Origin: DTFZ01 sp050260375 | GTDB taxonomy: Bacteria > Bacillota > Clostridia > Christensenellales > SZUA-584 | Assembly (NCBI GenBank): GCA_050260375.1 | Contig: JBLNCA010000020.1 | Location: forward strand, 1-30,734 | DNA: 30,734 nt | Direction of reading: 5' to 3' | In this document: piece after piece, positions 22,495-30,719 of the stretch | Position numbering within the stretch: position 1 is the first letter of the stretch | Layout: every line of letters begins with the position of its first letter | Made by a program: the position numbers and the translations under genes | Notes under the pieces: generated by a model | Seen by the model: only the letters and a program-made list of their open reading frames with translations | Told to the model about the DNA's origin: nothing | Databases searched by the model: none

Positions 22495-24834
22495 ATGAAC
22501 AACCGGGTTTTTGAAAAGCTGGAATTCGATAAGATACTTGATATGCTGGCCGATAAGGCGCTGTCCGATCCGGGCAAGCAGGCGGCGAAAGCGCTGCACC
22601 CCGAAAAAACCATGCAGCGCGTTTTAAGGCTTCAGGCCGAGACGCTCGAAGCTGAGAGCGTTATGATGCGCGAGCCGTCGCTCCCTATAAGTTCCTTTTC
22701 GGATATTTCGTCCGAGGTACTGCGGCTTAAAGCGGGAGCGGACTTGGGGTGCAGGGAGCTGCTGCGCATACTCGGCGTGATGAAATCGGCGCGCCGTGCA
22801 AAGAACGGACTAAAAAAGCAGGACACCGGTACGAATATGCTTCCCGATATGGCGGAAGGGCTGTTTTATTCAGAAAAGCTGATAGCCGAGCTTGACAGCG
22901 CGATAGCGGGCGAGGACGAGCTTTCCGATAATGCGTCGCCCGAGCTTTTCAGCATAAGGAAGAAGATAATACGCGAGAACGAAGGCATACGCGAAAAGCT
23001 GGATGCTATAATACGCTCGTCATTAAGCAAGGACTACCTGCAGGACGCGATAGTTACGATAAGGAACGGGCGCTACGTTGTGCCCGTAAAGCAGGAGCAC
23101 AAAAAAAACGTAAAGGGGCTTATACACGACCAGTCGGGCAGCGGCCAGACGGTGTTCATTGAGCCTATTGAGGTCGTCGAGGCCAATAACAGGCTGCGCG
23201 AACTGGAGCTTGCGGAAGCCGCCGAAATAGAGCGCATACTTCATAACTTCAGCGAGTCGCTGCGCGAATACTGGCAGCAACTAAAATACGACCAGGAGAT
23301 ACTTACAGCGCTTGACGTAATATTCGCCAAAGCCGCGCTCGCGTCGTCTATGAAGGCGTCGCCGCCGACGATAACGGAGGAAAGGCGCATAGTAATAAAA
23401 AACGGCCGCCATCCGCTGATAGACGCAAAACGCGTGGTGCCCGTTTCATTGAGCATAGGCGAAGGCCGAAGGGGCTTAATAATAACTGGCCCGAATACTG
23501 GCGGCAAGACGGTGACGCTGAAGCTTGCCGGGCTGCTCGCGCTTATGGCGCAGTGCGGCATGTTCCTGCCTGCGGACGCGGGCACTACGCTGCCGGTGTT
23601 TACCGGGCTTTATGCCGACATTGGCGACGAGCAGAGCATTGCGCAGAGCCTCAGTACGTTTTCGTCGCATATGTCCAACATAACGCGCATTATAAAATCG
23701 GCGGACGAAGGCTCGCTGGTGCTGCTCGACGAACTTGGCGCGGGTACCGACCCTGCGGAAGGCGCGGCGCTCGCTATGGCAATACTCGAGGAATTGGCTG
23801 CGAGAGGCAGCTTTGTGCTCGCGACTACGCATTACAGCGAGATAAAGGCGTTTGCCACCGCAAGCGACGTCTATGAAAACGCGTGCATGGAGTTTAACGT
23901 TAAAACGCTCAGCCCCACGTACAGGCTGATAATGGGCATACCCGGCGTATCAAACGCGTTTGAGATATCGAAAAAGCTGGGCCTTGGCGAAGCTATAATA
24001 GAGCGAGCGAGGCAGCATATGTCGAAAGAGACGGTTAAGTTCGAGCAGCTTATCGGAGAGGCGGAAAAGAAGCGCGAGCTTGCGCTGAAAAAGGAGCAGG
24101 AGGCGGAGAGCTTCCGCCGCACCGCACAGTCGATAAAGGACAAGACGGACATAGAGCTTAAAAAGGCAAAGGAAAGAAGCCAGAAGATAATTGACAGCGC
24201 CAATGAGAAGGCGCTCGATATACTTAAAGAAGCGCGCGAAGAAGCCGAGCGCATCATAAAAGAGCTAAAAGCCGCGCAGGCGGTAAGGCAGGAGGACATC
24301 AACGCGGCAAGGAAACGGCTTTCCGAGAAAATTGAGCATACTGCCTCAAAGCTGCGGAAGAAGGAGATAAAGAGCGACATAAAGCCGGGCGACATATCGG
24401 TGGGCGACACGGTACAGCTAATAAGCCACGGCGTAAAGGCGATCGTTTTAAAAGAACCCAGGGACGGCAGCGTGTACGTGCAGGCGGGCGTATTGAAGCT
24501 AACCGTGCCGCTCGCGGAAGTGGAGCTTGCCAAGGCGGACAGGCAGGTATCGCGCGTAAGCGGCGTTAAAAGAAGCGCCGCCCCTGCGGGGCTTGAGATT
24601 GACGTGCGCGGCATGACGCTGGACGAGGCCGTGCTAGAAGTTGATAAATACCTTGACGATGCGTTTTTATCGGGGCTTAATGAGGTATCTATAATACATG
24701 GCAAGGGAACGGGCGTGCTGCGTTCAGGGATAAGGGACTTTTTAAAGACGCACAGCCATGTCGAAGGTTACCGGCTCGGACGGTACGGCGAAGGCGATAC
24801 GGGCGTAACCATAGTTACGCTTAAGCAGAAGTAG
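22495..24834 (+). CDS. mutS2: MutS2 endonuclease/ATPase with Smr domain
   Basis: This 779-residue protein belongs to MutS2, which acts on recombination intermediates or on collided ribosomes rather than in mismatch repair. The core and lever regions (1-310) lack the mismatch-recognition domain. The ATPase has Walker A GPNTGGKT (332-339) and Walker B LVLLDE (408-413), followed by GAGTDP and TTHYSE. A long charged coiled coil lies at about 505-640, then a KOW-like segment, and a C-terminal Smr nuclease domain (about 698-779) with the HGKGTG motif at 735-740. The length is standard. It starts a two-gene unit with the DUF523 gene eight bases downstream. Confidence 0.96.
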   Translation: MNNRVFEKLEFDKILDMLADKALSDPGKQAAKALHPEKTMQRVLRLQAETLEAESVMMREPSLPISSFSDISSEVLRLKAGADLGCRELLRILGVMKSARRAKNGLKKQDTGTNMLPDMAEGLFYSEKLIAELDSAIAGEDELSDNASPELFSIRKKIIRENEGIREKLDAIIRSSLSKDYLQDAIVTIRNGRYVVPVKQEHKKNVKGLIHDQSGSGQTVFIEPIEVVEANNRLRELELAEAAEIERILHNFSESLREYWQQLKYDQEILTALDVIFAKAALASSMKASPPTITEERRIVIKNGRHPLIDAKRVVPVSLSIGEGRRGLIITGPNTGGKTVTLKLAGLLALMAQCGMFLPADAGTTLPVFTGLYADIGDEQSIAQSLSTFSSHMSNITRIIKSADEGSLVLLDELGAGTDPAEGAALAMAILEELAARGSFVLATTHYSEIKAFATASDVYENACMEFNVKTLSPTYRLIMGIPGVSNAFEISKKLGLGEAIIERARQHMSKETVKFEQLIGEAEKKRELALKKEQEAESFRRTAQSIKDKTDIELKKAKERSQKIIDSANEKALDILKEAREEAERIIKELKAAQAVRQEDINAARKRLSEKIEHTASKLRKKEIKSDIKPGDISVGDTVQLISHGVKAIVLKEPRDGSVYVQAGVLKLTVPLAEVELAKADRQVSRVSGVKRSAAPAGLEIDVRGMTLDEAVLEVDKYLDDAFLSGLNEVSIIHGKGTGVLRSGIRDFLKTHSHVEGYRLGRYGEGDTGVTIVTLKQK

Positions 24835-24842
24835 GAGGCTTT

Positions 24843-25277
24843 ATGGATATAGCGAGCGCATGCCTTGTTGGAAGAAAGTGCAGATTCGACGGCGAAGCGA
24901 GGGAGAACGCCGAGATTAAGCGGCTTTACGAGCAGGGCAAGGTAAAAGCCGTTTGCCCCGAATGCCTCGCGGGTATGAAAATACCGCGCTGCCCTTCCGA
25001 GATAGCGGGAGGCGACGGCGCGGACGTGCTGCAAGGCAGGGCGCGCGTACTCGGACAGGACGGAAGCGACAGGACACAGGAGTTCATTGAAGGCGCCAAG
25101 AAAACTCTTGCCGCGGCGAAAGCCTGCGGCGCGAAGCGCGCCTATATGAAATCGAAAAGCCCTTCCTGCGGCGCTGCCGCAATATACGACGGCACGTTTT
25201 CGGGCAGGCTTAAGCCGGGCGCGGGAGTAACGAGTGCGCTGCTTATGCAAAACGGCATTGAAGTAATAGAAGTATGA
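24843..25277 (+). CDS. DUF523-family protein (YbbK-like)
   Basis: This 144-residue protein of unknown function matches the DUF523 pattern: SACLVGRKCRFDG near the start, a VCPE segment, and KSPSCG with IYDGTFSG near the end. Cysteines are abundant (Cys7, Cys13, Cys38, Cys41, Cys50, Cys95, Cys109), which suggests metal or iron-sulfur binding. Cys41 and Cys50 are where I recall other members having non-cysteine residues. A GGAGG site and an 8-base gap place it in an operon with mutS2. No membrane segment or signal peptide is seen. Confidence 0.8.
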   Translation: MDIASACLVGRKCRFDGEARENAEIKRLYEQGKVKAVCPECLAGMKIPRCPSEIAGGDGADVLQGRARVLGQDGSDRTQEFIEGAKKTLAAAKACGAKRAYMKSKSPSCGAAAIYDGTFSGRLKPGAGVTSALLMQNGIEVIEV

Positions 25278-25316
25278 ATGTTTTATGAATAAACGGTGAA
25301 ATAATATTGCATATAT

Positions 25317-25344
25317 TTGTTTGCAATTGCCGTTGAATTATAAT
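25317..25344 (+). promoter_or_regulatory. Promoter of the two-component operon
   Basis: TTGTTT (25317-25322) and TATAAT (25339-25344) are spaced by 16 bases. The start would be near 25351, leaving a very short leader with GAGGTG as the ribosome-binding site before the ATG at 25363. Confidence 0.55.
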
Positions 25345-25362
25345 TACACTGAGGTGAATCGC

Positions 25363-26043
25363 ATGTCTAAATACATTCTCGTTATAGATGACGACAAAAA
25401 CATTTGCGAAGTCATAAAATTGTACCTGCAGAAAGAGGGCTATAAGGTAACGCTTGCCTACGACGGGCAGGCTGGGCTTGACGAGTTCTTCCGCGAGACG
25501 CCCGAGCTTATAGTGCTCGATATAATGATGCCCAAAAAGGACGGGTGGGAAGTGCTCAAGCAGATAAGGAAGACTAGCGACGTGCCCGTTATAATGCTGT
25601 CGGCAAAGGGCGAAACCTTCGACAAGGTGCTGGGCTTGGAGCTTGGCGCGGACGACTATATAGTTAAGCCTTTTGACCCCAAGGAATTCATAGCGCGCGT
25701 AAAAGCCGTTACCAGAAGGGCGAACAAGCAGGAGGAAGGCCCTGCCGAAATAGCGTTCCCCGACCTTGTTATCAACATGGCAAACTACACAGTAACGTAT
25801 AAAAACGAAATAGTTGAGATGCCGCCCAAGGAGATAGAGCTGCTTTCCTTCCTTGCGTCGCATCCTAATAAGGTGTATACGCGCGAGCAGCTGCTGCAGC
25901 AGGTCTGGGATTTTGAGTTCTTCGGCGACTCGAGAACGGTGGACGTGCATATAAAGAGGCTTCGCAAGAAGCTGTATGACCAGGGCCCGAACTGGGAGAT
26001 TAAGACGGTCTGGGGCGTGGGATACAAGTTCGAGGTCAGATGA
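25363..26043 (+). CDS. OmpR/PhoB-family response regulator
   Basis: This 226-residue protein has a receiver domain (1-118) with acidic pocket Asp9-Asp10, phosphoacceptor Asp53 in VLDIMMPKKDG, and the conserved Lys in YIVKPFDP. A winged-helix DNA-binding domain follows (about 128-226), with YTREQLLQQVW and RTVDVHIKRLRKKL typical of OmpR/PhoB proteins. The frame opens at 25321, but the ATG at 25363 has GAGGTG upstream and matches the usual receiver start. The kinase gene overlaps its stop by four bases. Confidence 0.95.
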   Translation: MSKYILVIDDDKNICEVIKLYLQKEGYKVTLAYDGQAGLDEFFRETPELIVLDIMMPKKDGWEVLKQIRKTSDVPVIMLSAKGETFDKVLGLELGADDYIVKPFDPKEFIARVKAVTRRANKQEEGPAEIAFPDLVINMANYTVTYKNEIVEMPPKEIELLSFLASHPNKVYTREQLLQQVWDFEFFGDSRTVDVHIKRLRKKLYDQGPNWEIKTVWGVGYKFEVR

Positions 26044-27524
26044 TGGGAAAGTCGCTGTTTCTGCGCATGCTGTTTGTATATCTGCTCATCATAATTATGG
26101 CGTTCACGCTTGTGGGCGGCATTTTTTTCAGCACGCTGAGAAACCAGTACCTCAATACGCAGATGGACATCATGATAGAAAGCGCGCAGGAAATCAACGA
26201 CTGGGTGACGGATACGTATTACTGGAAATCAACCGAAAAGGAGCTGGAAGCAAAGCTATTGCAAAAGGCAAGGGACGAGGGGACGGTAATATGGATATAC
26301 ACCAACCTTGGCACTCCTTACATGCACATCGATCTTGAAGGCAAGGGCAATATCGAAGACAACGTATCGTCAAGAAGCATCGCCCGTTTTTTTGAAGAGA
26401 CGCAGAAAGGAAACTACGCAAAGCTTGTTTCCAACCTGGACAACACGTTTAAGGAAGTCGTTATGTCCATCGCAATACCGCTTATCGTTAAAGACCCGTG
26501 GCTGGGCGATACGATAATGGGCTCGATAATGGTGCATAAGGAAGTGGAGGACGTAGGCGTAGGCATAAACGACATATTCAGGCAGGTTTTCTTCCCGCTG
26601 CTTATATCGATAATATTCGCGTCGATACTCGTATTCATACTGTCAAGGCATATCGTGCGGCCTATTAAAGCGGTGTCGCTTGCCGCCGCGGAGCTTTCAA
26701 GGGGCCACCTCGACTGGAGGGTAAAGCCTATGACAAAGGACGAGATAGGCGAGCTTGCCGTAACGTTCAACAAGATGGCGGAAGAGCTAAAGCTTCAGGA
26801 TTCGCTGCGCAACACTTTCATAGCCAACGTGTCGCACGAACTGCGGACGCCGATTGCTTCCATTCAGGGCTTCATACAGGGCATGCTCGACGGTACGATA
26901 GAAGTCGAAGAAAGGGATAAATACTTAGAGATAGTGCTGGGCGAAACGAAGCGCATGAGCTCGCTTATAACCGACCTCCTTAGCCTAGCAAAGATAGAGT
27001 CAGGGCAGTTCCCGATGGAGCTTAGCGAATTCGACATCAACGAACTCATAAGGCGCTGCATAATAATGTTCGAGCAGCGCATTGAGGAAAAAAAGCTGAT
27101 AGTAAACGTTAACCTCGGCGAAGAAAAGCTGATGGTGTGGGCGGACGAAGACCGCATATCGCAGGTAGTAACGAACCTTATAGACAACGCCGTAAAGTTC
27201 TCATACGAGGGCGGAGAGCTCAATGTGTGGACTCATGTGGTGGAAAACAAGGTTTATGTAAATGTTTCCGACACAGGCGAAGGCATACCGCCGGAAGAAC
27301 AGCCGTATGTATTCGAGCGTTTCTATAAGGTTGACAAATCGCACAGCAGAAACACGCCGGGCACAGGAATAGGCTTATCTATAGCAAAGCGGATAATAAT
27401 GCAGCACGGTGAAAAAATAACTTTGCAGTCGGCGGTCGGGAAAGGATCTACGTTTACGTTCACGCTGACGCGCTCTTTGGGCAAGGCGAAGAAACAGAAT
27501 ACCGGCAGCCCTGAAAAGACTTAA
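26040..27524 (+). CDS. Membrane sensor histidine kinase
   Basis: This 494-residue kinase has two membrane segments (about 8-30 and 183-205) flanking an extracytoplasmic sensor of about 150 residues that I do not recognise. HAMP follows at about 203-255, then the phosphoacceptor His266 in VSHELRTP, the N-box near 379-387 (NLIDNAVKFS), DTGEGIP (411-417) and the GTGIGLSIAK loop (441-450). All catalytic parts are present. Its ATGATG start overlaps the regulator stop. With an HtrA protease next, the layout resembles CssRS-htrA, where envelope misfolding is sensed, but this is inferred from order. The TAA stop falls in the loop of a palindromic element. Confidence 0.94.
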   Translation: MMGKSLFLRMLFVYLLIIIMAFTLVGGIFFSTLRNQYLNTQMDIMIESAQEINDWVTDTYYWKSTEKELEAKLLQKARDEGTVIWIYTNLGTPYMHIDLEGKGNIEDNVSSRSIARFFEETQKGNYAKLVSNLDNTFKEVVMSIAIPLIVKDPWLGDTIMGSIMVHKEVEDVGVGINDIFRQVFFPLLISIIFASILVFILSRHIVRPIKAVSLAAAELSRGHLDWRVKPMTKDEIGELAVTFNKMAEELKLQDSLRNTFIANVSHELRTPIASIQGFIQGMLDGTIEVEERDKYLEIVLGETKRMSSLITDLLSLAKIESGQFPMELSEFDINELIRRCIIMFEQRIEEKKLIVNVNLGEEKLMVWADEDRISQVVTNLIDNAVKFSYEGGELNVWTHVVENKVYVNVSDTGEGIPPEEQPYVFERFYKVDKSHSRNTPGTGIGLSIAKRIIMQHGEKITLQSAVGKGSTFTFTLTRSLGKAKKQNTGSPEKT

Positions 27525-27536
27525 GGCTTTTTGGGT
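27509..27536 (+). repeat. Degenerate palindromic element overlapping the kinase stop codon
   Basis: A stem of eight pairs, two of them G-U (27510-27518 with 27527-27535), surrounds loop ACTTAAGG (27519-27526). The TAA at loop positions 4-6 is the kinase stop, the same loop position as the galE stop in the copy at 21292-21319. Confidence 0.55.
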
Positions 27537-27594
27537 TATGTATTATGTAACGCATTGTTTACTTCGCGTTTCTAATTTGTTCAAATTATATGGA

Positions 27595-27600
27595 TATAAT
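27595..27600 (+). promoter_or_regulatory. -10 box ahead of the HtrA gene
   Basis: A consensus TATAAT lies 38 bases before the ATG at 27639. No good -35 box is at the right distance (TTCTAA at 27570-27575 is 19 bases away), which is common for promoters that need an activator. A small inverted repeat AATTT-GTTC-AAATT is at 27574-27587. Confidence 0.4.
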
Positions 27601-27638
27601 TAGATAAGCTAAAGCAAGCAATATTTTTGGAGGTGTGT

Positions 27639-29042
27639 ATGGATAACAACGAATTCCGGCCGTCGGGCAGTGAGACCGGCGGTTATAATAACAGCGGCGC
27701 CCCCGAGCAGCAGTCTTACAAGGGCGATAACCCCGGCTACGGCTGGCAGCCCGGAGGTTTTCCCGGCGGCTATTATACAAATGCAGGCGGAGGGCCGCAG
27801 TGGGATAAAAAGCAAAAGAAACGCGGCAAAGGCATCCTTATCGCTGTGTTGATGGCGCTGTGCCTTATCGCGGGCTGCGCTATCGGCGTGTTTGTTATAG
27901 GGAACAACTTTTTTGCAAACAGCGGCACCGGCATGGCGCTGGCAACCCCGTCGCAGCAGGCTTTGCAGCCGGTAAACAGCGCGGCACCCAACCCCTCTGC
28001 GGCGGCAGACCAGCCTCTTACTACCGATAACCCCAATATCGGCGGCGAGGCGCCAGCCATTGACTATTCGCAGAGCCCCATAGTACAGATAGCCAAACAG
28101 GTGGGGCCTTCGGTAGTAGGCGTGTCGGTAAGCGCCAAACAGTTGACATTCGGACAGGGGCCTGCCGAAAAGGAATCCGGGTACGGTACGGGATTCATAG
28201 TATCGGCGGACGGATATATAGTAACGAACAACCATGTCACGGAAGGCAGCGATTCGATAAAGGTAGTATTGTTTGACGGCACAGAATATCCCGCCTCGCT
28301 GGTGGGAGCGGATATTACCGCGGATATTGCTGTAATAAAGATAGATGCGACAGGCCTTACGCCGGTGGCAATAGGAGACTCGGAAGCGCTTCAGGTGGGC
28401 GAGACGGTAGTGGCGATAGGAAACCCGCTCGGTTCCAAGCTCGCGGGCAGCGTTACGTCGGGAATAGTGAGCGCGCTCAACCGCGAGATAACGACGAACG
28501 GGTACAGCCAGAAGTACATACAGACGGACGCCGCCATCAACCCCGGCAACAGCGGAGGCCCGCTTGTTAACCTCAAGGGCGAAGTAATAGGCATAAACAC
28601 GCTTAAAACTTACCTTGCCGGATATGACGATTACGGCATGCCGATAGGAACGGAAGGAATAGGTTTTGCCATTCCTATGGCTACGGCGAAGCCGATAATC
28701 GAACAGCTTATCACGACAGGCAGCGTACAGCGACCCGGCATCGGCATAACCTGCCTGGTCGATGAAACGAATACGTATAACCCGAGCGGTTCTCCCGAAG
28801 GTGTTACCGTAGTAAAAGTCATTCAGGGAGGCCCGGCGGACCTTGCGGGTATAGAGCCGTATGATATCATAACGTCCATAGACGGCAAGGCGGTAAAGAC
28901 GGTGGAGGAGCTTAAGGGCGTAATTACGTCCCACAAAGTGGGAGACGCGCTGGACATAACGGTCTGGAGAGCCGGGCAGGAATACAAGGCAAAGATAACT
29001 GTAGGCGACCAGAACAAAATGGTTATCCCCGGCAAATCATGA
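27639..29042 (+). CDS. htrA: Membrane-anchored HtrA/DegP-like serine protease with PDZ domain
   Basis: This 467-residue protein has a Gly/Pro/Asn-rich cytoplasmic N terminus (1-60), one membrane segment (about 66-88) and an Ala/Pro/Gln linker (about 100-140). The trypsin-like domain follows with a complete triad: His199 (TNNHV), Asp229 (ADIAVIKID) and Ser305 (NPGNSGGP). A single PDZ domain occupies about 365-460. It should act outside the membrane on misfolded or secreted proteins. The ATG at 27639 follows GGAGG; the frame opens at 27627. It follows the two-component genes on the same strand with its own -10 box, and a terminator follows it. Confidence 0.95.
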   Translation: MDNNEFRPSGSETGGYNNSGAPEQQSYKGDNPGYGWQPGGFPGGYYTNAGGGPQWDKKQKKRGKGILIAVLMALCLIAGCAIGVFVIGNNFFANSGTGMALATPSQQALQPVNSAAPNPSAAADQPLTTDNPNIGGEAPAIDYSQSPIVQIAKQVGPSVVGVSVSAKQLTFGQGPAEKESGYGTGFIVSADGYIVTNNHVTEGSDSIKVVLFDGTEYPASLVGADITADIAVIKIDATGLTPVAIGDSEALQVGETVVAIGNPLGSKLAGSVTSGIVSALNREITTNGYSQKYIQTDAAINPGNSGGPLVNLKGEVIGINTLKTYLAGYDDYGMPIGTEGIGFAIPMATAKPIIEQLITTGSVQRPGIGITCLVDETNTYNPSGSPEGVTVVKVIQGGPADLAGIEPYDIITSIDGKAVKTVEELKGVITSHKVGDALDITVWRAGQEYKAKITVGDQNKMVIPGKS

Positions 29043-29070
29043 AGTTTTGGGTAAGATAGGATATACATAT

Positions 29071-29097
29071 AAAGGCAGGCGCAAGCCTGCCTTTTCC
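29071..29097 (+). terminator. Intrinsic terminator after htrA
   Basis: A perfect 10-bp stem, AAAGGCAGGC (29071-29080) with GCCTGCCTTT (29085-29094), surrounds the tetraloop GCAA and runs into four T's. The A-rich left side lets it also serve the converging minus-strand gene at 29152-30033. Confidence 0.9.
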
Positions 29098-29151
29098 ACC
29101 TACTAGATATAATATAAAAGCACAGCGCAATGTCGAATTTTATTACGGCCT

Positions 29152-30033
29152 TTACTCCGCGCCGCTTTTCTCGGTAACGACACTGATGCTGCGGCCGTCG
29201 GAGACAAACGTTATGTCTCCCATAATATCAGTCCTGTATATCTTAACGCCGAATTCGCCAAGCAGGTCGAGCGTTTTATCATGGGGATGATTATATTGGT
29301 TGCCTTCGCCGCAGCTTATAGCCGCCCAATCCGGAGAAACGGCGCTGAGGAAGGCTTCGGACGTGCCTGTGGAAGAGCCGTGATGCGCAACTTTGAGCAC
29401 ATCAGCGTCAATATAATAACCGCTGGCAATAAGCGCGTCTTCCGCCTTCTTTTCTATATCGCCCGTGAACAGAAACTCGGTATCGACGTAATCAAGAAAT
29501 ATAACTACGCTTTCGTTGTTAGCGTCGTATTCGGCTGCTTTGTCCGGAGAAACAATAGTGCACGAGGCATTTCCAAAGCTGAACGTTACGCCCGCGCAGG
29601 CTTCATAAACAGGGATGCCTTTTTTGTTTATTGCATCGATAAGCTCGCGGTATGTTTTTGTTTCGGATGGCGTATCGGCAATATAGACGCTGTCTATGCT
29701 GTAGCTGTCTATCACGGCTTTTAGCCCGCCTATATGGTCAGAATGCGGATGCGTCACGACAAGTATGTCGATATCGTCAACCGCGTGCTCTTTAAGCTCG
29801 TCAAGCACTTCGCCGGATTCGTGCTTTTCCGCGGCGTCTATGAGCATCGTTTCATCGCCCAGTGTAACAAGTATGCTGTCTCCCTGGCCTACATCATTTA
29901 CTATGACGGTAAGAACAGCGTCGGATGATGATGAGGCCGACGGCGCATTGCCGTTTGCCAATACCCATACCGTCAAAAGACACAGCAACAGTGCCAAACA
30001 TACTATTAAGACGCTTTTATATCGTTTGCTCAC
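29152..30033 (-). CDS. Exported metallo-beta-lactamase-fold hydrolase (ComEC C-terminal-like)
   Basis: This 293-residue protein has an N-terminal hydrophobic segment (about 7-26), then a Ser/Ala-rich linker, so it is secreted or membrane-anchored. The metal-binding HPHSDH motif is at 95-100, preceded by NDVGQGDSILV, with FTGD, HHGSS and the final HPHDKT in order. This is the pattern of the C-terminal nuclease-like domain of ComEC and its stand-alone relatives. The substrate is unknown; nucleic acid or phosphodiester cleavage is possible. There is no ComEC channel or competence domain, so a DNA-uptake role is not supported. Start is GTG at 30033 with GGAGG five bases upstream. Confidence 0.88.
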   Translation of the reverse strand: MSKRYKSVLIVCLALLLCLLTVWVLANGNAPSASSSSDAVLTVIVNDVGQGDSILVTLGDETMLIDAAEKHESGEVLDELKEHAVDDIDILVVTHPHSDHIGGLKAVIDSYSIDSVYIADTPSETKTYRELIDAINKKGIPVYEACAGVTFSFGNASCTIVSPDKAAEYDANNESVVIFLDYVDTEFLFTGDIEKKAEDALIASGYYIDADVLKVAHHGSSTGTSEAFLSAVSPDWAAISCGEGNQYNHPHDKTLDLLGEFGVKIYRTDIMGDITFVSDGRSISVVTEKSGAE

Positions 30034-30069
30034 GTAAACCTCCGCGGACTCTTGGGTCCTGTTAATCCG

Positions 30070-30098
30070 ATTCTAATGAGCGCCTTGACGCATGTCAA
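30070..30098 (-). promoter_or_regulatory. Promoter of the metallo-hydrolase gene, with a palindrome over the -35 box
   Basis: On the minus strand consensus TTGACA (30098-30093) is followed after 17 bases by TAGAAT (30075-30070). The inverted repeat TTGAC-GCAT-GTCAA (30085-30098) overlaps the -35 box and could be an operator. Confidence 0.6.
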
Positions 30099-30307
30099 CG
30101 AAATTAGCGAATAGTTTATATTTTAAAGATAAGATTAATAATAGAGTCCCAATAATTTACGGGCTTATTGAGCGTATAACGAGGTTCTGAAAAAGTAAAA
30201 TACAGCGGCTTCGAAACAATGAAAAATCGTGTCGAAAAATGGCGAACAATAAAAACAGTGCATGAATAAATAATTATATAAAAGTGAAAAAAGAGTACAA
30301 AAGAGTG
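30099..30307. other. AT-rich region upstream of the ribosomal RNA promoters
   Basis: No gene is recognised. The last 70 bases are very A-rich on the plus strand, with runs of A's and TATA-like stretches just ahead of the first rRNA promoter, consistent with UP-element contacts for RNA polymerase. The leftward open frames here have low-complexity translations and no ribosome-binding sites. Confidence 0.5.
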
Positions 30308-30337
30308 TTGACAATATAGCTGGAGATTTGGTAATAT
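30308..30337 (+). promoter_or_regulatory. Ribosomal RNA promoter P1
   Basis: TTGACA (30308-30313) and TAATAT (30332-30337) are spaced by 18 bases. A perfect 7-bp hairpin (GCGCTCT-TCCG-AGAGCGC, 30344-30361) follows the start, and a GAACCTTG leader motif lies at 30417-30424. Confidence 0.75.
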
Positions 30338-30477
30338 AGTTGAGCGCTCTTCCGAGAGCGCGCTTGTATGTAAGGTAAGAAAGCCGATGCCGACTGCCTT
30401 AAAAATGCAAGCGAGAGAACCTTGTAAAACGGTATACGGAAAAGGTACATTACCAGAAAGTACAAGCGAAAGCGGCG

Positions 30478-30506
30478 TTGACAAAGCGTGCAGGGTTTGT
30501 TAATAT
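30478..30506 (+). promoter_or_regulatory. Ribosomal RNA promoter P2
   Basis: TTGACA (30478-30483) and TAATAT (30501-30506) are spaced by 17 bases. The upstream stretch AGTACAAGCGAAA (30459-30471) recurs ahead of P3. A GCGCC/GGCGC hairpin (30515-30530) and a GAGCTTG motif (30536-30542) follow. Confidence 0.8.
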
Positions 30507-30596
30507 GAAACTCCGCGCCAGGGAAGGCGCCGAAAGAGCTTGTGAAGGTATAACCTATGAAAGCCATATACCAAAAAGTACAAGCGAAAAACGGTG

Positions 30597-30625
30597 TTGA
30601 CAGACACGAAAGCGTCTGTTAATAT
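30597..30625 (+). promoter_or_regulatory. Ribosomal RNA promoter P3
   Basis: TTGACA (30597-30602) and TAATAT (30620-30625) are spaced by 17 bases. An 8-bp hairpin with a GAGA loop (30632-30651) and GAACCTTGAAAA (30657-30668) follow, leading into the 16S gene about 95 bases from the -10 box. Confidence 0.8.
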
Positions 30626-30719
30626 AAGCATCCGGCCTCGAGAGAGGCTGGAGCAAGAACCTTGAAAATAGTAAATACAGCACTATACTAAAGCGCAAGT
30701 TTGTGAAGAGGAGCCCGGT

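Noticed and set aside
30116..30567. Leftward open frames across the rRNA promoter region
   Set aside because: They cross three clear promoters, have low-complexity translations and lack ribosome-binding sites.
30662..30689. A fourth rRNA promoter (TTGAAA, 16 bases, TATACT)
   Set aside because: The -35 coincides with the leader motif CCTTGAAAA that recurs after the other promoters, so the match is probably incidental.
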